Shown here piece by piece: positions 7,877-16,810 of a stretch of DNA of 64,000 nucleotides. The stretch lies in assembly GCF_002157145.1 (NCBI RefSeq), contig NZ_CP021361.1, forward strand, positions 930,001 through 994,000, given 5' to 3'. The notes beneath the pieces were generated by a model. It saw only the letters and a list, made by a program, of their open reading frames with translations, was not told the origin of the DNA and did no database searches. The translations under genes and the position numbers were made by a program. Within the stretch, counting starts at the first letter, position 1; each line of letters begins with the position of its first letter. This stretch comes from Acidovorax carolinensis. GTDB lineage: Bacteria; Pseudomonadota; Gammaproteobacteria; Burkholderiales; Burkholderiaceae_C.

Positions 7877-9144
7877 GCCGACAATTGTGCAAAAGCCTTG
7901 GTGAAGAAGTCGGTACTGCCAAAGTTGCCCGACTTCAGCGTGATGTGCAGGCCGTCTGTTGCATCGGGTGCCACGGCGTGGCACCACGGCACGCCGGGGT
8001 CGATCTGCGCGCCAATGCGCATTTGCGTGATGCCCAGGGCTTGCACGCAAGCGCCCGAGGTTTCACCGCCCGCTACGATGAGTTGGCGCACACCGCGCTG
8101 CACCAGGCCGCGCGCAATGGCGGCAATGGTTTCCTCCACCATGGCGCCTGCCTTGTCAGAGCCGAGCTTGCCCTGGATGGCGCGCACGGCCGAGGGCTCG
8201 GCGGTGGAGTACACCAGCACCGGGCCCTGGGCGATGTGGGCTTCGGCCCAGGCCAGCGCCTCGGCAGCCACGTCCATGCCCGCGGCAATGCGCAACGGGT
8301 CGATGGCCATCGCGGGTTTGCCGGCCTTGATGAAATCCATCACCTGCTGGTTGGTCGCCACCGAGCAGCTGCCCGACACGATGGCCTGCAGCCCTTGCGC
8401 GGCAGGCAGGCGTGCGGCCTCGTTGCTGGGGGCCACGCCAAAATTGCCCGGCAGGCCCATGGCCACGCCCGACCCGGCGGTGACCAGCGGCATGCCCTTG
8501 AGCGCTGGGCCCAGGCGCAGCAGGTCGGCATTCGAGACGGCATCGACCACGGCCATGCGCACACCCTCGGCCTGGAGCTGGGCGATGCGCGCGCGGATGG
8601 CGGCCTCGCCCTGCGCGACCACGCTGTGGTCGATCAGGCCCACGCGGCTTGGCGTCTGTGCCTGCAGCACGCGCACGAGGTTGGGATCCGTCATGGGCGT
8701 GAGCGGGTGGTTCTGCATGCCGCTTTCATTGAGCAGAACATCGCCCACAAACAGGTAGCCCTTGAACACGGTGCGCTTGTTGTCGGGGAAGGCCGGGGTG
8801 GCGATGGTGAAGTCGGTGCCCAGCGCCTGCATCAGCGCATCGGTCACGGGCCCAATGTTGCCTGCCGCTGTGCTGTCGAAGGTGGAGCAGTATTTGAAGT
8901 AGATCTGCTCGGCACCCTGGGTATTCAGCCACTGCAGCGCGGCGCGCGACTGGGCAATGGCGTCGGCCGCCGGGATGGTGCGCGACTTGAGCGCGACCAC
9001 AATGGCATCGGCCTCGGTATCAAGCGGCGCGGTGGGCACGCCCATGGCCTGCACCACGCGCATGCCGGCGCGCACCAGGTTGTTGGCCAGGTCGGTGGCG
9101 CCGGTGAAGTCGTCAGCGATGCAGCCCAGCAGTGCGCGTGTCAT
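7873..9144 (-). CDS. otnK: 3-oxo-tetronate kinase OtnK
   Basis: Four-carbon acid sugar kinase (DUF1537 family), 423 residues, normal length. It phosphorylates 3-oxo-tetronate before decarboxylation by OtnC. The N-terminal family motif GCIADDFTGATD is at residues 7-18 and the C-terminal ATP-binding part has VAGGETSGACVQALG. It overlaps otnC by 4 bp and ltnD by 4 bp, so the three enzymes are translationally coupled. The combination of ltnD, otnK, otnC and otnI matches the L-threonate/D-erythronate pathway gene set. Which tetronate is the true substrate cannot be decided from sequence. Confidence 0.95.
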   Translation of the reverse strand: MTRALLGCIADDFTGATDLANNLVRAGMRVVQAMGVPTAPLDTEADAIVVALKSRTIPAADAIAQSRAALQWLNTQGAEQIYFKYCSTFDSTAAGNIGPVTDALMQALGTDFTIATPAFPDNKRTVFKGYLFVGDVLLNESGMQNHPLTPMTDPNLVRVLQAQTPSRVGLIDHSVVAQGEAAIRARIAQLQAEGVRMAVVDAVSNADLLRLGPALKGMPLVTAGSGVAMGLPGNFGVAPSNEAARLPAAQGLQAIVSGSCSVATNQQVMDFIKAGKPAMAIDPLRIAAGMDVAAEALAWAEAHIAQGPVLVYSTAEPSAVRAIQGKLGSDKAGAMVEETIAAIARGLVQRGVRQLIVAGGETSGACVQALGITQMRIGAQIDPGVPWCHAVAPDATDGLHITLKSGNFGSTDFFTKAFAQLSA

Positions 9145-10052
9145 GCCTTCTCCTTACCCTCGGGCAGTGTGATGCCAGGGAAGATCTTGATCACGGCGCT
9201 GTCGTCTTCCTTGGCAAAGCCCGCGGTCGATGCCTGCATGAACATCTGGTGCGCGGTGGCGGCCAGCGGCAGGGGGAATTTGCTGGCGCGAGCGGTGTCC
9301 AGCACCAGGCCCAGGTCCTTCACGAAGATGTCCACTGCCGACAGGGGCGTGTAGTCGCCCGCCAGCACATGGGCCATGCGGTTTTCAAACATCCAGCTGT
9401 TGCCCGCGCTGTGGGTGATGACCTCGTACAGCGCGGCGGCGTCCACGCCTTCGCGCAGGCCCAGGGCCATGGCTTCGGCGGCCACGGCAATGTGCACGCC
9501 GGCCAGCAGCTGGTTGATGATCTTGACCTTGCTGCCCGCACCGGCCTGGTCGCCCAGGCGGTACACCTTGCCGGCCATGCCGTCGAGCACGGCGTTGGCG
9601 GCGGCATAGGCTTCGGGCTTGGCCGAGGTCATCATGGTCATCTGGCCCGAGGCGGCCTTGGCTGCGCCGCCGGAGATGGGGGCGTCTACGTAGTGCAGGC
9701 CCAGTGCGTTCAGGCGGGCTTCCAGCGCGACGGACCAGTTTGGGTCCACCGTGGAGCACATCACGAAGGTGCTGCCGGGGCGCATGGTGGCAGCTGCGCC
9801 GCCCTTGCCGTCTTCGCCAAACAGCACGCTTTCGGTCTGCGCGGCGTTGACCACCACCGACACCACCACGTCGCTCACCGCTGCCAGGGCGGCTGCGGTG
9901 GGGTGGGCGGTTCCGCCATTGGCCGCAAAGGCCTCGGCCACGCCCGGACGCACATCGCACACATGGATGGTGAAGCCGTTGGTGCGCAGGGTTTTGGCAA
10001 TGCCAGCGCCCATGGCGCCCAGGCCGATGATGCCTACGGTGGGTTGGGTCAT
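9141..10052 (-). CDS. ltnD: L-threonate 2-dehydrogenase, beta-hydroxyacid dehydrogenase family
   Basis: NAD-dependent oxidoreductase of 303 residues that oxidises L-threonate at C2 to the 2-oxo acid. The Rossmann motif GLGAMG lies at residues 10-15. The substrate-binding segment DAPISGG is at 123-129, and the catalytic Lys177 with neighbouring Asn lies in GSKVKIIN. These are hallmarks of the 3-hydroxyisobutyrate/tartronate-semialdehyde reductase family. Tartronate semialdehyde reductase is the main alternative, but its place directly before otnK with a 4-bp overlap favours LtnD. It follows the permease gene by 35 bp. Confidence 0.9.
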   Translation of the reverse strand: MTQPTVGIIGLGAMGAGIAKTLRTNGFTIHVCDVRPGVAEAFAANGGTAHPTAAALAAVSDVVVSVVVNAAQTESVLFGEDGKGGAAATMRPGSTFVMCSTVDPNWSVALEARLNALGLHYVDAPISGGAAKAASGQMTMMTSAKPEAYAAANAVLDGMAGKVYRLGDQAGAGSKVKIINQLLAGVHIAVAAEAMALGLREGVDAAALYEVITHSAGNSWMFENRMAHVLAGDYTPLSAVDIFVKDLGLVLDTARASKFPLPLAATAHQMFMQASTAGFAKEDDSAVIKIFPGITLPEGKEKA

Positions 10053-10087
10053 AGTTCAGTCCTTCAGTGAATCAGGGGGAAAGTGTC

Positions 10088-11455
10088 TTAGGCCACCAGG
10101 GCCCACAGCAGAGCCGTGAGCGCAAAGCCCGCCAGCCCCAGCACGGTGGTCAGCACCGTCCAGGTGCGCAGGCCATCGCCCACGCTCAGGCCCAGGTAGC
10201 GGGTCACGATCCAGAAGCCCGAATCGTTGACGTGCGAAAGGCCCAAGCTGCCAAAGCCAATGGCCACCGTGAGCAGTGCCACTTGCATGGGGGAATACCC
10301 GCCGCCCGCAATCGCATCGGCCAGCAGGCCGCAGGTGGTGATGATGGCCACGGTGGCAGAGCCCTGCGCGGCGCGCAGGGCCAGCGAGATGATGAACGCC
10401 AGCAGGATCAGCGGCAGGTGCGTGGCCGTCAGGCTTTGCGACAGTGCCGTGCCAATGCCGCTGGCGGTGAGCACCTTGGCAAACACGCCGCCGGCGCCCG
10501 TCACCAGAATCACGGTGGCGGCCGGGGGCAGGGCGGATTCCATGATGGCGTTGGTGCGCTCGCGGTTCCAGCCCTGGTTGCGGCCCAGAAGGAACATCGC
10601 CAGGCCCACAGCCACCATCAGTGCAAAAATGGGCGAGCCGATGAAGCCCAGCACATTGCGCAGACCGTCGCCCTTGGGCAGCAGCGTGGCGCCGGTGGTG
10701 CCCGCCATGATGAGTGCCAGCGGGATCAGGATGAGCGCCAGGACAGAGCCCACGCCTGGAGCGCGGCGGGTGCTGGACGAGGCGTCTTCCTTGCTCTGGC
10801 CGAATGCGGCAAATTGCTCTGCCGTGGTGGGCAGCATGGGGTAGCCCTTGCGGTTGAGCCAGCCCGCCACGTACTGCGAGATCACGGCCAGCGGGATGCA
10901 GATGGCCAGGCCAATGATGGTGATCCAGCCAATGTCGCCCTTGACGATGGCTGCACCACCCACGATGCCGGGGTGCGGCGGCACCACCACGTGGGCCGCC
11001 AGCATGATGCCCGCCACGGGCAGGCCGAACTTCACGGGGTTGACGCCCGCCGCCTTGCAAAAGCCATAGACGATGGGCACCAGGATGATGAAGCCCACAT
11101 CAAAGAACACGGGAATGGCGAGCACCAGCGCGGCGGCCGTGAGCGCCATGGGCACGCGCGTGGGCCCCAACAGTTGGGTGAACCGGTTGGCCAGGCTGGC
11201 TGCGCCGCCTGAGACCTCGATCATGCGGCCCAGCATGGCCCCCAGCGCCACCAGGATGGCTACCGAGCCCAGCGTGCCGCCCATGCCGGCAATCAACGTG
11301 CTGATGATGTCGGCAATGGGCATCTGCGTGGCAAACGCCACCAGAAAGCTCACCAGCATCATGGCCACGAAGGCGTGGACCTGCCAGCGGATGATGAGCA
11401 AAAGGAGCAGGGCGATGCTGCCGGCGCCAATGCCGAGGAGTGCAAGGGTGGACAT
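10088..11455 (-). CDS. GntP-family permease, likely tetronate/gluconate-type uptake
   Basis: Inner-membrane proton symporter of the GntP family, 455 residues from the chosen start. About twelve hydrophobic segments are visible. Conserved GntP motifs are VVPPHPGIVG in the middle and SHVNDSGFWIV near the C-terminus. The start at 11455 (MSTLALL) is preferred over an upstream ATG because GGAGAA lies at ribosome-binding distance and the family begins there. It is the first structural gene of the tetronate operon, so it probably imports L-threonate, D-threonate or D-erythronate. Gluconate or serine are family alternatives. Confidence 0.88.
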   Translation of the reverse strand: MSTLALLGIGAGSIALLLLLIIRWQVHAFVAMMLVSFLVAFATQMPIADIISTLIAGMGGTLGSVAILVALGAMLGRMIEVSGGAASLANRFTQLLGPTRVPMALTAAALVLAIPVFFDVGFIILVPIVYGFCKAAGVNPVKFGLPVAGIMLAAHVVVPPHPGIVGGAAIVKGDIGWITIIGLAICIPLAVISQYVAGWLNRKGYPMLPTTAEQFAAFGQSKEDASSSTRRAPGVGSVLALILIPLALIMAGTTGATLLPKGDGLRNVLGFIGSPIFALMVAVGLAMFLLGRNQGWNRERTNAIMESALPPAATVILVTGAGGVFAKVLTASGIGTALSQSLTATHLPLILLAFIISLALRAAQGSATVAIITTCGLLADAIAGGGYSPMQVALLTVAIGFGSLGLSHVNDSGFWIVTRYLGLSVGDGLRTWTVLTTVLGLAGFALTALLWALVA

Positions 11456-11515
11456 GAAGAATTTCTCCGGATGGAAGGGCAACAGCGCTCGGCTGTGCAT
11501 TTTTTGGTGTGTTTA

Positions 11516-11528
11516 TATGGTTATCATA
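11516..11528. promoter_or_regulatory. Candidate GntR operator/promoter before the permease
   Basis: An imperfect inverted repeat, TATGGT-T-ATCATA read on the plus strand, lies 61 bp upstream of the permease start and 114 bp downstream of the gntR-family stop. Read on the minus strand it contains TATGAT, a good -10-like hexamer, so a repressor bound here could block transcription of the operon. Spacing and symmetry fit FadR-subfamily sites, but no second copy was found. Confidence 0.4.
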
Positions 11529-11641
11529 CAAATTTATTGCAGCATTTCTTTTGCGTGTTAACCCTGAGGCCATGTCGGAATGGCGCCGCAGGGGTGAAAT
11601 GGCTGCTGCTCACGGGGTAGGCATTCACCCCGGCGCAGGGC

Positions 11642-12421
11642 TTAAAAAAGCAGCGGTGGTGATTCCTGCACCAAGGGCTGTGCCAGCCGGGCGCCGTCCT
11701 GTGCCCAGAAGGCCGGATCGGCCTGCTCGATGCGGGACAGCGCATTGCGCATGTGCTCGGCGGCCGCGTGCCGGGCTGCGGGAGCGTTGCCCGCTTCAAT
11801 GGCCTGCACGATGCGTTCATGCTCTTGCGTCACGGCCTGGGCGAAGTCGGTGCGCCGCGCTTCGTTGGCACGGGTCACCCGCGTGGCACCCTTGAGGAAC
11901 TTGGCCAGATAGTCCAGGGTGCTGATCATGAAGGGATTGCCCGCGGCCTGGGCAATGGCGCGGTGGAACAGCACGTCTTCCTCCACGCCGTCACGCCCGC
12001 TTTGCACGGCCTGTGCAATGCGGTGCATGGCATGGCGGATGGCCGCCACGTCGCCGGCGCTGCCACGCTGTGCAGCCAGTTCGGCCACTTCGGATTCCAG
12101 CGCCTTGCGCACTTCCACGATCTGCATCACGGCCTCGCGCGAGGCCGCGTGCGGCAGGTCGAAGTTGAGCGGCTCGATGCCCGGCGCCTGCACATACACA
12201 CCACTACCCTGGCGCGAATCCACCAGCCCCAGCGACTTGAGGCGCGAGACGGCCTCGCGCACCACGGTGCGGCTCACCTGGAACTGCTGGGCCAGCGCCG
12301 CCTCGGTGGGCAGTTTTTCGGCCGCCTGGATGCGGCCCGCGCGGATCTCCGCCTCCAGCGCGCTGGCGACCTGATCGGCCAGCTTGATGCCGGGTTTGAT
12401 GGCGGAAAAAGGTGACGACAT
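11642..12421 (-). CDS. GntR-family transcriptional regulator, FadR subfamily
   Basis: Cytoplasmic repressor of 259 residues. The N-terminal winged helix has the typical GntR pattern: KLPTEAALAQQFQVSRTVVR followed by EAVSRLKSLGLVDSRQGSG. The C-terminal FCD ligand-binding domain follows, with helices around residues 95-230. The start at 12421 (MSSPFSAI) is chosen because an upstream ATG adds 37 low-complexity residues not typical of the family. It is transcribed in the same direction as, and just upstream of, the tetronate permease and enzymes, and is therefore their likely regulator, responding to a pathway acid. Confidence 0.9.
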   Translation of the reverse strand: MSSPFSAIKPGIKLADQVASALEAEIRAGRIQAAEKLPTEAALAQQFQVSRTVVREAVSRLKSLGLVDSRQGSGVYVQAPGIEPLNFDLPHAASREAVMQIVEVRKALESEVAELAAQRGSAGDVAAIRHAMHRIAQAVQSGRDGVEEDVLFHRAIAQAAGNPFMISTLDYLAKFLKGATRVTRANEARRTDFAQAVTQEHERIVQAIEAGNAPAARHAAAEHMRNALSRIEQADPAFWAQDGARLAQPLVQESPPLLF

Positions 12422-12560
12422 GGGTGAAGCGGGCAATGGGATGACGGCGGCAGTGCGGGCGTGCGGCAGTCGGGGTGATCGCCAGACTGTACCGCAAGCC
12501 CAGGGGCTTGCGGTGAGGCCGGTATGGGGCACGCCCCCACTGGCACCGGCGCCATGCGGG

Positions 12561-13592
12561 CTATTTCGGCGTTGCGCAGGAGTCGTCGAGCTGAGCCAGT
12601 CCCGCGAGCTTTTGCAGGCGGCTGCGGTTGTCCAGGCAGGTCTGGTATTGCGTCTCGGCCACCTTCTGTTGGGCCAGGCGCGCGGCCTTGGCGCGCTCGG
12701 CCTGCAGCTGGGCCACGCGTTCGCGGATCTGCGGCATGGCGGCCAGCGCGGCTTTTTCGCCTTCCACCATGGCGCTGGTGCGCTGGCTGAAATCGGCCGG
12801 GCCGATGTCCAGCACCTGGGGGGTGATGATCACATCGGCGCGCGCCAGCTCGGCCTGACCGAGCTTCTGGCCCATGATGGCAATCGACTGGTTCAGCGCG
12901 CCCAGCAGGTTGGCGGGCGACTGGCCCCGGGCCTTGTTGGAGATGTCCACGGCAATCACGATGTCGGCACCCAGCTGGCGCGCGGCATCCACCGGCACAG
13001 GGCTCACGATGCCGCCGTCCACAAAATGGAATTTGCCGATGGTGACCGGCTGGAAAACACCCGGCACGCTGCTGGATGCGCGCACGGCCTGGCCCGTGTT
13101 GCCGCGCGCAAACACGGTGCGCTCGCCGTCTTCGAGCCGCGTGGCCACGGCAACAAACGGTTTGGCCAGCTGTTCCAGCGGTTTGCGGCGCACCTGCTCG
13201 TTCACATAGTCTTCGAGCTTTTGGCCCAGCACCAGTCCGCCTGATGACAGTTGCAGGTCGCGGATTCTGGTTTCGTCCAGCGCCACGGCCTTTTCCTGCA
13301 TCTCAAACGCATTCATGCCGGTCGCGTACAGCGCGCCGACCACGCTGCCCGCACTGGTGCCCGACACCACCGCAGGCGCCAGGCCATTGGCTTCCAGCAT
13401 CTTGATCACGCCAATGTGCGCAAAACCCTTGGCCGCGCCGCCGCCCAGCGCGATGCCGATGCGAAGGGGTGCCGGAACGGGCGGCTGCGCATCGGCGGCC
13501 GCCGTCGGCCGGGCCGGTGCCGTGCCGCCGCAGGCCACCAGGCCCAGGGCGGCGCAAAGTGCCAGGGAGTGCAAAAGAAGCGACGGGCGCAT
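12561..13592 (-). CDS. Patatin-like phospholipase lipoprotein
   Basis: Serine esterase/phospholipase of the RssA/patatin family, 343 residues. A lipoprotein signal with lipobox LVAC places Cys21 at the mature N-terminus, so it is probably membrane-anchored in the periplasm. The oxyanion-hole motif GGGAAKG is at residues 50-56, the nucleophile Ser80 is in GTSAGS, and the catalytic Asp192 is in VDGG. The C-terminal 80 residues are Ala/Gln-rich and probably helical. Substrate is unknown. It stands alone between the GntR gene and an ABC importer, without operon links. Confidence 0.9.
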   Translation of the reverse strand: MRPSLLLHSLALCAALGLVACGGTAPARPTAAADAQPPVPAPLRIGIALGGGAAKGFAHIGVIKMLEANGLAPAVVSGTSAGSVVGALYATGMNAFEMQEKAVALDETRIRDLQLSSGGLVLGQKLEDYVNEQVRRKPLEQLAKPFVAVATRLEDGERTVFARGNTGQAVRASSSVPGVFQPVTIGKFHFVDGGIVSPVPVDAARQLGADIVIAVDISNKARGQSPANLLGALNQSIAIMGQKLGQAELARADVIITPQVLDIGPADFSQRTSAMVEGEKAALAAMPQIRERVAQLQAERAKAARLAQQKVAETQYQTCLDNRSRLQKLAGLAQLDDSCATPK

Positions 13593-13849
13593 GCCGGGAA
13601 ATCCTGCTATCTGGAAGGGGCGGGCAGTATATGCCGCGGTGCGGCGCGTGGGCAGCTGATCCTGAAGAGGAGCTGCCGGCGCGTCCCTTGCGCTGTCAAG
13701 CGTCTCAATCTTCGAAACCGTCGCGGCCCAGGCGAGAACCGCCGCGCAAGGACCGCTCCGCCGCGCTGGCGGTGTCCTTTCCCGAATCGCGCCAGCGATT
13801 CGAGAGAAGGGGGAAGGCGCCGAAGGCGACCCAGGGGGATGTACCCTGC

Positions 13850-14617
13850 CTACTCGCCCTGCGAGCCCCGGTGCGCCCAGCCCGTAGTGCGCTTTTCAAT
13901 CGCGCTGAACAGCTCGTACATGGCCATGGCCATGGCGCCCACCACCATCAGGCCGGCAAATGCCAGACCCATCTGCATGGACGAGCCCGCGCTGATCAGC
14001 AGGTAGCCAATGCCTTCATTCGCCGCCGTCATCTCCGACACCGTGGTGCCCACAAACGCCAGCGTGATCGCCACCTTGAGCGACCCAAAAAAGTAGGGCA
14101 TGGAGCGCGGCAGGCCGACCTTGGTCAACACGTCCCAGCGCTTGGCGCCCAGCACGCGCAGCACGTCTTCGAGCTCGGGCTCCAGCGTGGCCAGGCCCGT
14201 GGCGATGTTCACCATGATGGGGAAGAAGCTGATGAGGAACGCGGTGAGGATGGCCGGGCCCACGCCAATACCGAACCACACCACGAGGATGGGCACGAAC
14301 GCCGCCTTGGGCAACGCATTGAAGGCCGTCATGAGCGGGTACACGGCGGCATAGGCCAGGCGCGAGCTGCCAATCACAAAACCCAGCAGCACGCCAACGA
14401 CGATGGCAATGCCAAACCCGGTCATGGTGACCCAGTAGGTGCGCCAGGCATGGGCGGCGATCACGCCGCCAAATTCCACCAGTTGCGTGCCGATGGCCCA
14501 GGGGCTGGGGAAGATGAATTCAGAGACATTGAAGGCCGAGCAGATGATCTGCCATAGCAGGACGATCGCCAGCAATAGCAGCCAGGGTGACCAGCGTTCT
14601 ACGGTCTTCTTGTGCAT
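13850..14617 (-). CDS. ABC transporter permease, SsuC/TauC type
   Basis: Inner-membrane permease of 255 residues with about six hydrophobic segments, starting with one at residues 11-27. The BPD-type cytoplasmic loop contains NALPKAAFVPILVVWFGIG, the family's pre-loop signature. It is the third gene of a minus-strand operon with a binding protein (15554-16585) and an ATPase (14633-15469). The family moves sulfonates, nitrate, taurine or pyrimidine/thiamine precursors, and the sequence does not resolve which. The 257 bp between this gene and the patatin gene hold GC-rich repeat-like sequence and no gene. Confidence 0.9.
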   Translation of the reverse strand: MHKKTVERWSPWLLLLAIVLLWQIICSAFNVSEFIFPSPWAIGTQLVEFGGVIAAHAWRTYWVTMTGFGIAIVVGVLLGFVIGSSRLAYAAVYPLMTAFNALPKAAFVPILVVWFGIGVGPAILTAFLISFFPIMVNIATGLATLEPELEDVLRVLGAKRWDVLTKVGLPRSMPYFFGSLKVAITLAFVGTTVSEMTAANEGIGYLLISAGSSMQMGLAFAGLMVVGAMAMAMYELFSAIEKRTTGWAHRGSQGE

Positions 14618-14632
14618 GGGTGTGGCTTGGGT

Positions 14633-15469
14633 CTATTGCGGCATGGGCGCGCAGGCCTTGCCTGCAGTTTGGCGAATGGCGCCGATATGGCCGCGCAGCT
14701 CGTGCACGATGTCGGTGAATTCCTTGGTGTAGGTCACCTCCAGATCGCGCGGGCGGGGCAGCTCGATGTCCTTTTTCACCACAAAGCGGCCGGGGCTCTC
14801 GCTCATCACGTACACGGTGTTGGCCAGAAAAACCGACTCGCGCAGGTCGTGCGTGACCAGGATGACGTTGAATTGCTGCTCGGTCCACAGGTCGCGCAGG
14901 ATGCACCACAGCTCCTCGCGCGTGAAGGCGTCGAGCGCGCCGAAGGGCTCGTCGAGCAGCAGCATCTTGGGCTCGTGGATCAGCGCGCGGCAGATGCTGG
15001 CACGCTGCTGCATGCCGCCCGATAGCTGCCAGGGGAACTTGTCTTCGTAGCCGCCCAGGCCCACCTTCTGCAGCAGCTTGCGGGCACGCTCTTCGTATTC
15101 CTTGCGCTTTTGCTTGAAGTGGCTGCGGTAGGGCTCGACGATTTCGAGTGGCAGCAGCACGTTGTCCACCGCGGTGCGCCAGGGCAGCAGCGAGGGTGCC
15201 TGAAAGGCCATGCCCGAGACCTTGAGCGGTCCCGTCACCGGCTGGCCGTCGATGAAGATCTTGCCCATGGAGGGCATTTTCAGGCCGGTGGCCAGTTTCA
15301 TGAAGGTGGACTTGCCGCAGCCCGAGGGGCCGACGATGGCGATGAACTCGCCCTGGCGAACCTGCAGGTCGATGGCCTCCACCGCAAACTGGTTTTGCGC
15401 GCGCAGCTCGTCGTTGTAGGCGAGCCAGACGTCGCGGAAATCCACAAAATTGGAATCGGCAGCCTGCAT
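14633..15469 (-). CDS. ABC transporter ATP-binding protein, SsuB/TauB type
   Basis: Cytoplasmic ATPase of 278 residues. Walker A GPSGCGKS is at residues 47-54, the signature LSGGMQQ lies in the middle, followed by Walker B LLLDEPFGALD and the switch His in VTHD. It partners the SsuC-like permease 15 bp downstream and the THI5/SsuA-like binding protein upstream. A TAGCGCTT palindromic repeat lies in the 84-bp gap between the binding-protein gene and this one and could adjust relative expression, as REP elements do in some transporter operons. Confidence 0.92.
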   Translation of the reverse strand: MQAADSNFVDFRDVWLAYNDELRAQNQFAVEAIDLQVRQGEFIAIVGPSGCGKSTFMKLATGLKMPSMGKIFIDGQPVTGPLKVSGMAFQAPSLLPWRTAVDNVLLPLEIVEPYRSHFKQKRKEYEERARKLLQKVGLGGYEDKFPWQLSGGMQQRASICRALIHEPKMLLLDEPFGALDAFTREELWCILRDLWTEQQFNVILVTHDLRESVFLANTVYVMSESPGRFVVKKDIELPRPRDLEVTYTKEFTDIVHELRGHIGAIRQTAGKACAPMPQ

Positions 15470-15488
15470 GGGGTATTTTTAGATAAAA

Positions 15489-15535
15489 ATGGCCTGTAGC
15501 GCTTATTGAACAAGCGCTAATAGCTACTAAATTAA
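15489..15535. repeat. Short palindromic repeat (TAGCGCTT family) inside the ABC operon
   Basis: The copy contains TAGCGCTTATTG followed by CAAGCGCTA, a near-perfect stem, plus a flanking AGCTACTAAATTA segment. It lies between the binding-protein stop and the ATPase start, about 20 bp upstream of the ATPase start codon. Confidence 0.85.
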
Positions 15536-15553
15536 TAGTAAATCGGCAGCGCT

Positions 15554-16585
15554 TTACTTCTTGGGCAGGATGTTCAGCTCGGCCGCGCTGGGCAGAAAGC
15601 TGGCGTTCCACACGTCGTCGGCATTCACGCGCGTCTTGGTGTTGAACGCATCCGACACCTGCGAGGCCATCAGCGACAGGCGGCCGGGTTGGGCCTGGCC
15701 AAAACCTTCGGCGCGTGCGTCGGGGCTGTTGATCACGGTGTCGATGGCCAGTTGCAGGCGGCGGGTTTCGAGCGGCACGTGCACGATGCCGTCACGCGCC
15801 TTCACATGTTCGATGGCAGCGGCCGGGTTGGCGATGACCTCTTTCGCGCCCTTCGTGAAGGCCGCGAGGAAGGCCTTGATGGCGGCCGGGTTCTCTTTGA
15901 TGAGCTTGGGAGACGCGATGATCACGTTGCCGTACAGCTTCACGCCGAAGTCGGCATAGGGCAGCACCACCACGTCGGCGGCCTTGGCACCACGGGCTTC
16001 CAGGTTGAGCAGTGAAGTGAAGGTGAAGCCGGTGATGGCGTCCACATCGCCGCGCACGAGCATGGTTTCGCGCAGCGGGGGGTCCATGGCGGTCCACTGC
16101 ACGCTACCGATGCCGTTGGCTTTCTGGAAGATCGGGAATGCGCGGCGGCCCGCATCGAACACCGGCGCACCCAGCTTCTTGCCGGTCAGATCGGCGGGCT
16201 TGGTGATGCCGCTCTTCTTGAGCGCCATGACCGATGCGGGCGTGTTGTTGTAGACCACCATCACCGCCACGGGCTTGTTCTGCGCATCGGGGTTGTTGGC
16301 GTGGAACTCCATCACGGCGGCCAGGTCGGCAAAGCCCATGTCGTAGGTGCCCGAGGCCACACGCTGCACGGCGCCGCCTGAGCCGTTGCCCGCGTCCACC
16401 GTCACATCCAGTCCAGCGGCCTTGAAATGACCTTTGGCCACGGGCTGCAGGAACAGCGCTGCGGGGCCTTCAAAACGCCAGTCGAGCTGGAACTTGATGG
16501 GGGTGGGCGTTTGCGCTTGCGCCAGCGAGAAGGTGCTGGCAACGGCCAGCAGTGCGGCGGTTTGCAGGAACGAACGTTTCTTCAT
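15554..16585 (-). CDS. Periplasmic substrate-binding protein, NMT1/THI5-SsuA family
   Basis: Solute receptor of 343 residues for the adjacent ABC importer. A signal peptide of about 24 residues ends in LAQAQ. The mature N-terminus has FQLDWRFEGPAALFLQPVAK, which resembles the THI5/ThiY group that binds pyrimidine-like ligands. A central DLTGKKLG segment is typical of the superfamily. Given the nearby purine genes, a nitrogenous heterocycle is conceivable, but taurine, sulfonate or nitrate are possible and the ligand is not assigned. It is the first gene of its operon; 225 bp without a gene separate it from malic enzyme. Confidence 0.88.
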   Translation of the reverse strand: MKKRSFLQTAALLAVASTFSLAQAQTPTPIKFQLDWRFEGPAALFLQPVAKGHFKAAGLDVTVDAGNGSGGAVQRVASGTYDMGFADLAAVMEFHANNPDAQNKPVAVMVVYNNTPASVMALKKSGITKPADLTGKKLGAPVFDAGRRAFPIFQKANGIGSVQWTAMDPPLRETMLVRGDVDAITGFTFTSLLNLEARGAKAADVVVLPYADFGVKLYGNVIIASPKLIKENPAAIKAFLAAFTKGAKEVIANPAAAIEHVKARDGIVHVPLETRRLQLAIDTVINSPDARAEGFGQAQPGRLSLMASQVSDAFNTKTRVNADDVWNASFLPSAAELNILPKK

Positions 16586-16810
16586 GGGGACTCCAGGGGA
16601 TAGAGGCGTTGAAAGGTGCCGTCTTCACGGCCGCTTGGCCATGAACTCAGCAAAATTAATGCCCGCTTTCGCCGCAGTAGAACCGGGCATGAAGCCATTC
16701 TTCCCCGAAGTGGTGCACGGGGGGCATGCAGGGTTTCCCGACATGGCGCGAAACCCTGCGCGCCTGCCCCGCCCTGGGCTGCAGCGCGCATTGCGCCCTT
16801 GCTCTTGCCT

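Noticed and set aside
7885..9354. 489-codon plus-strand frame opposite otnK and ltnD
   Set aside because: His/Gly/Val-rich antisense shadow typical of high-GC coding DNA; otnK and ltnD are unambiguous on the other strand.
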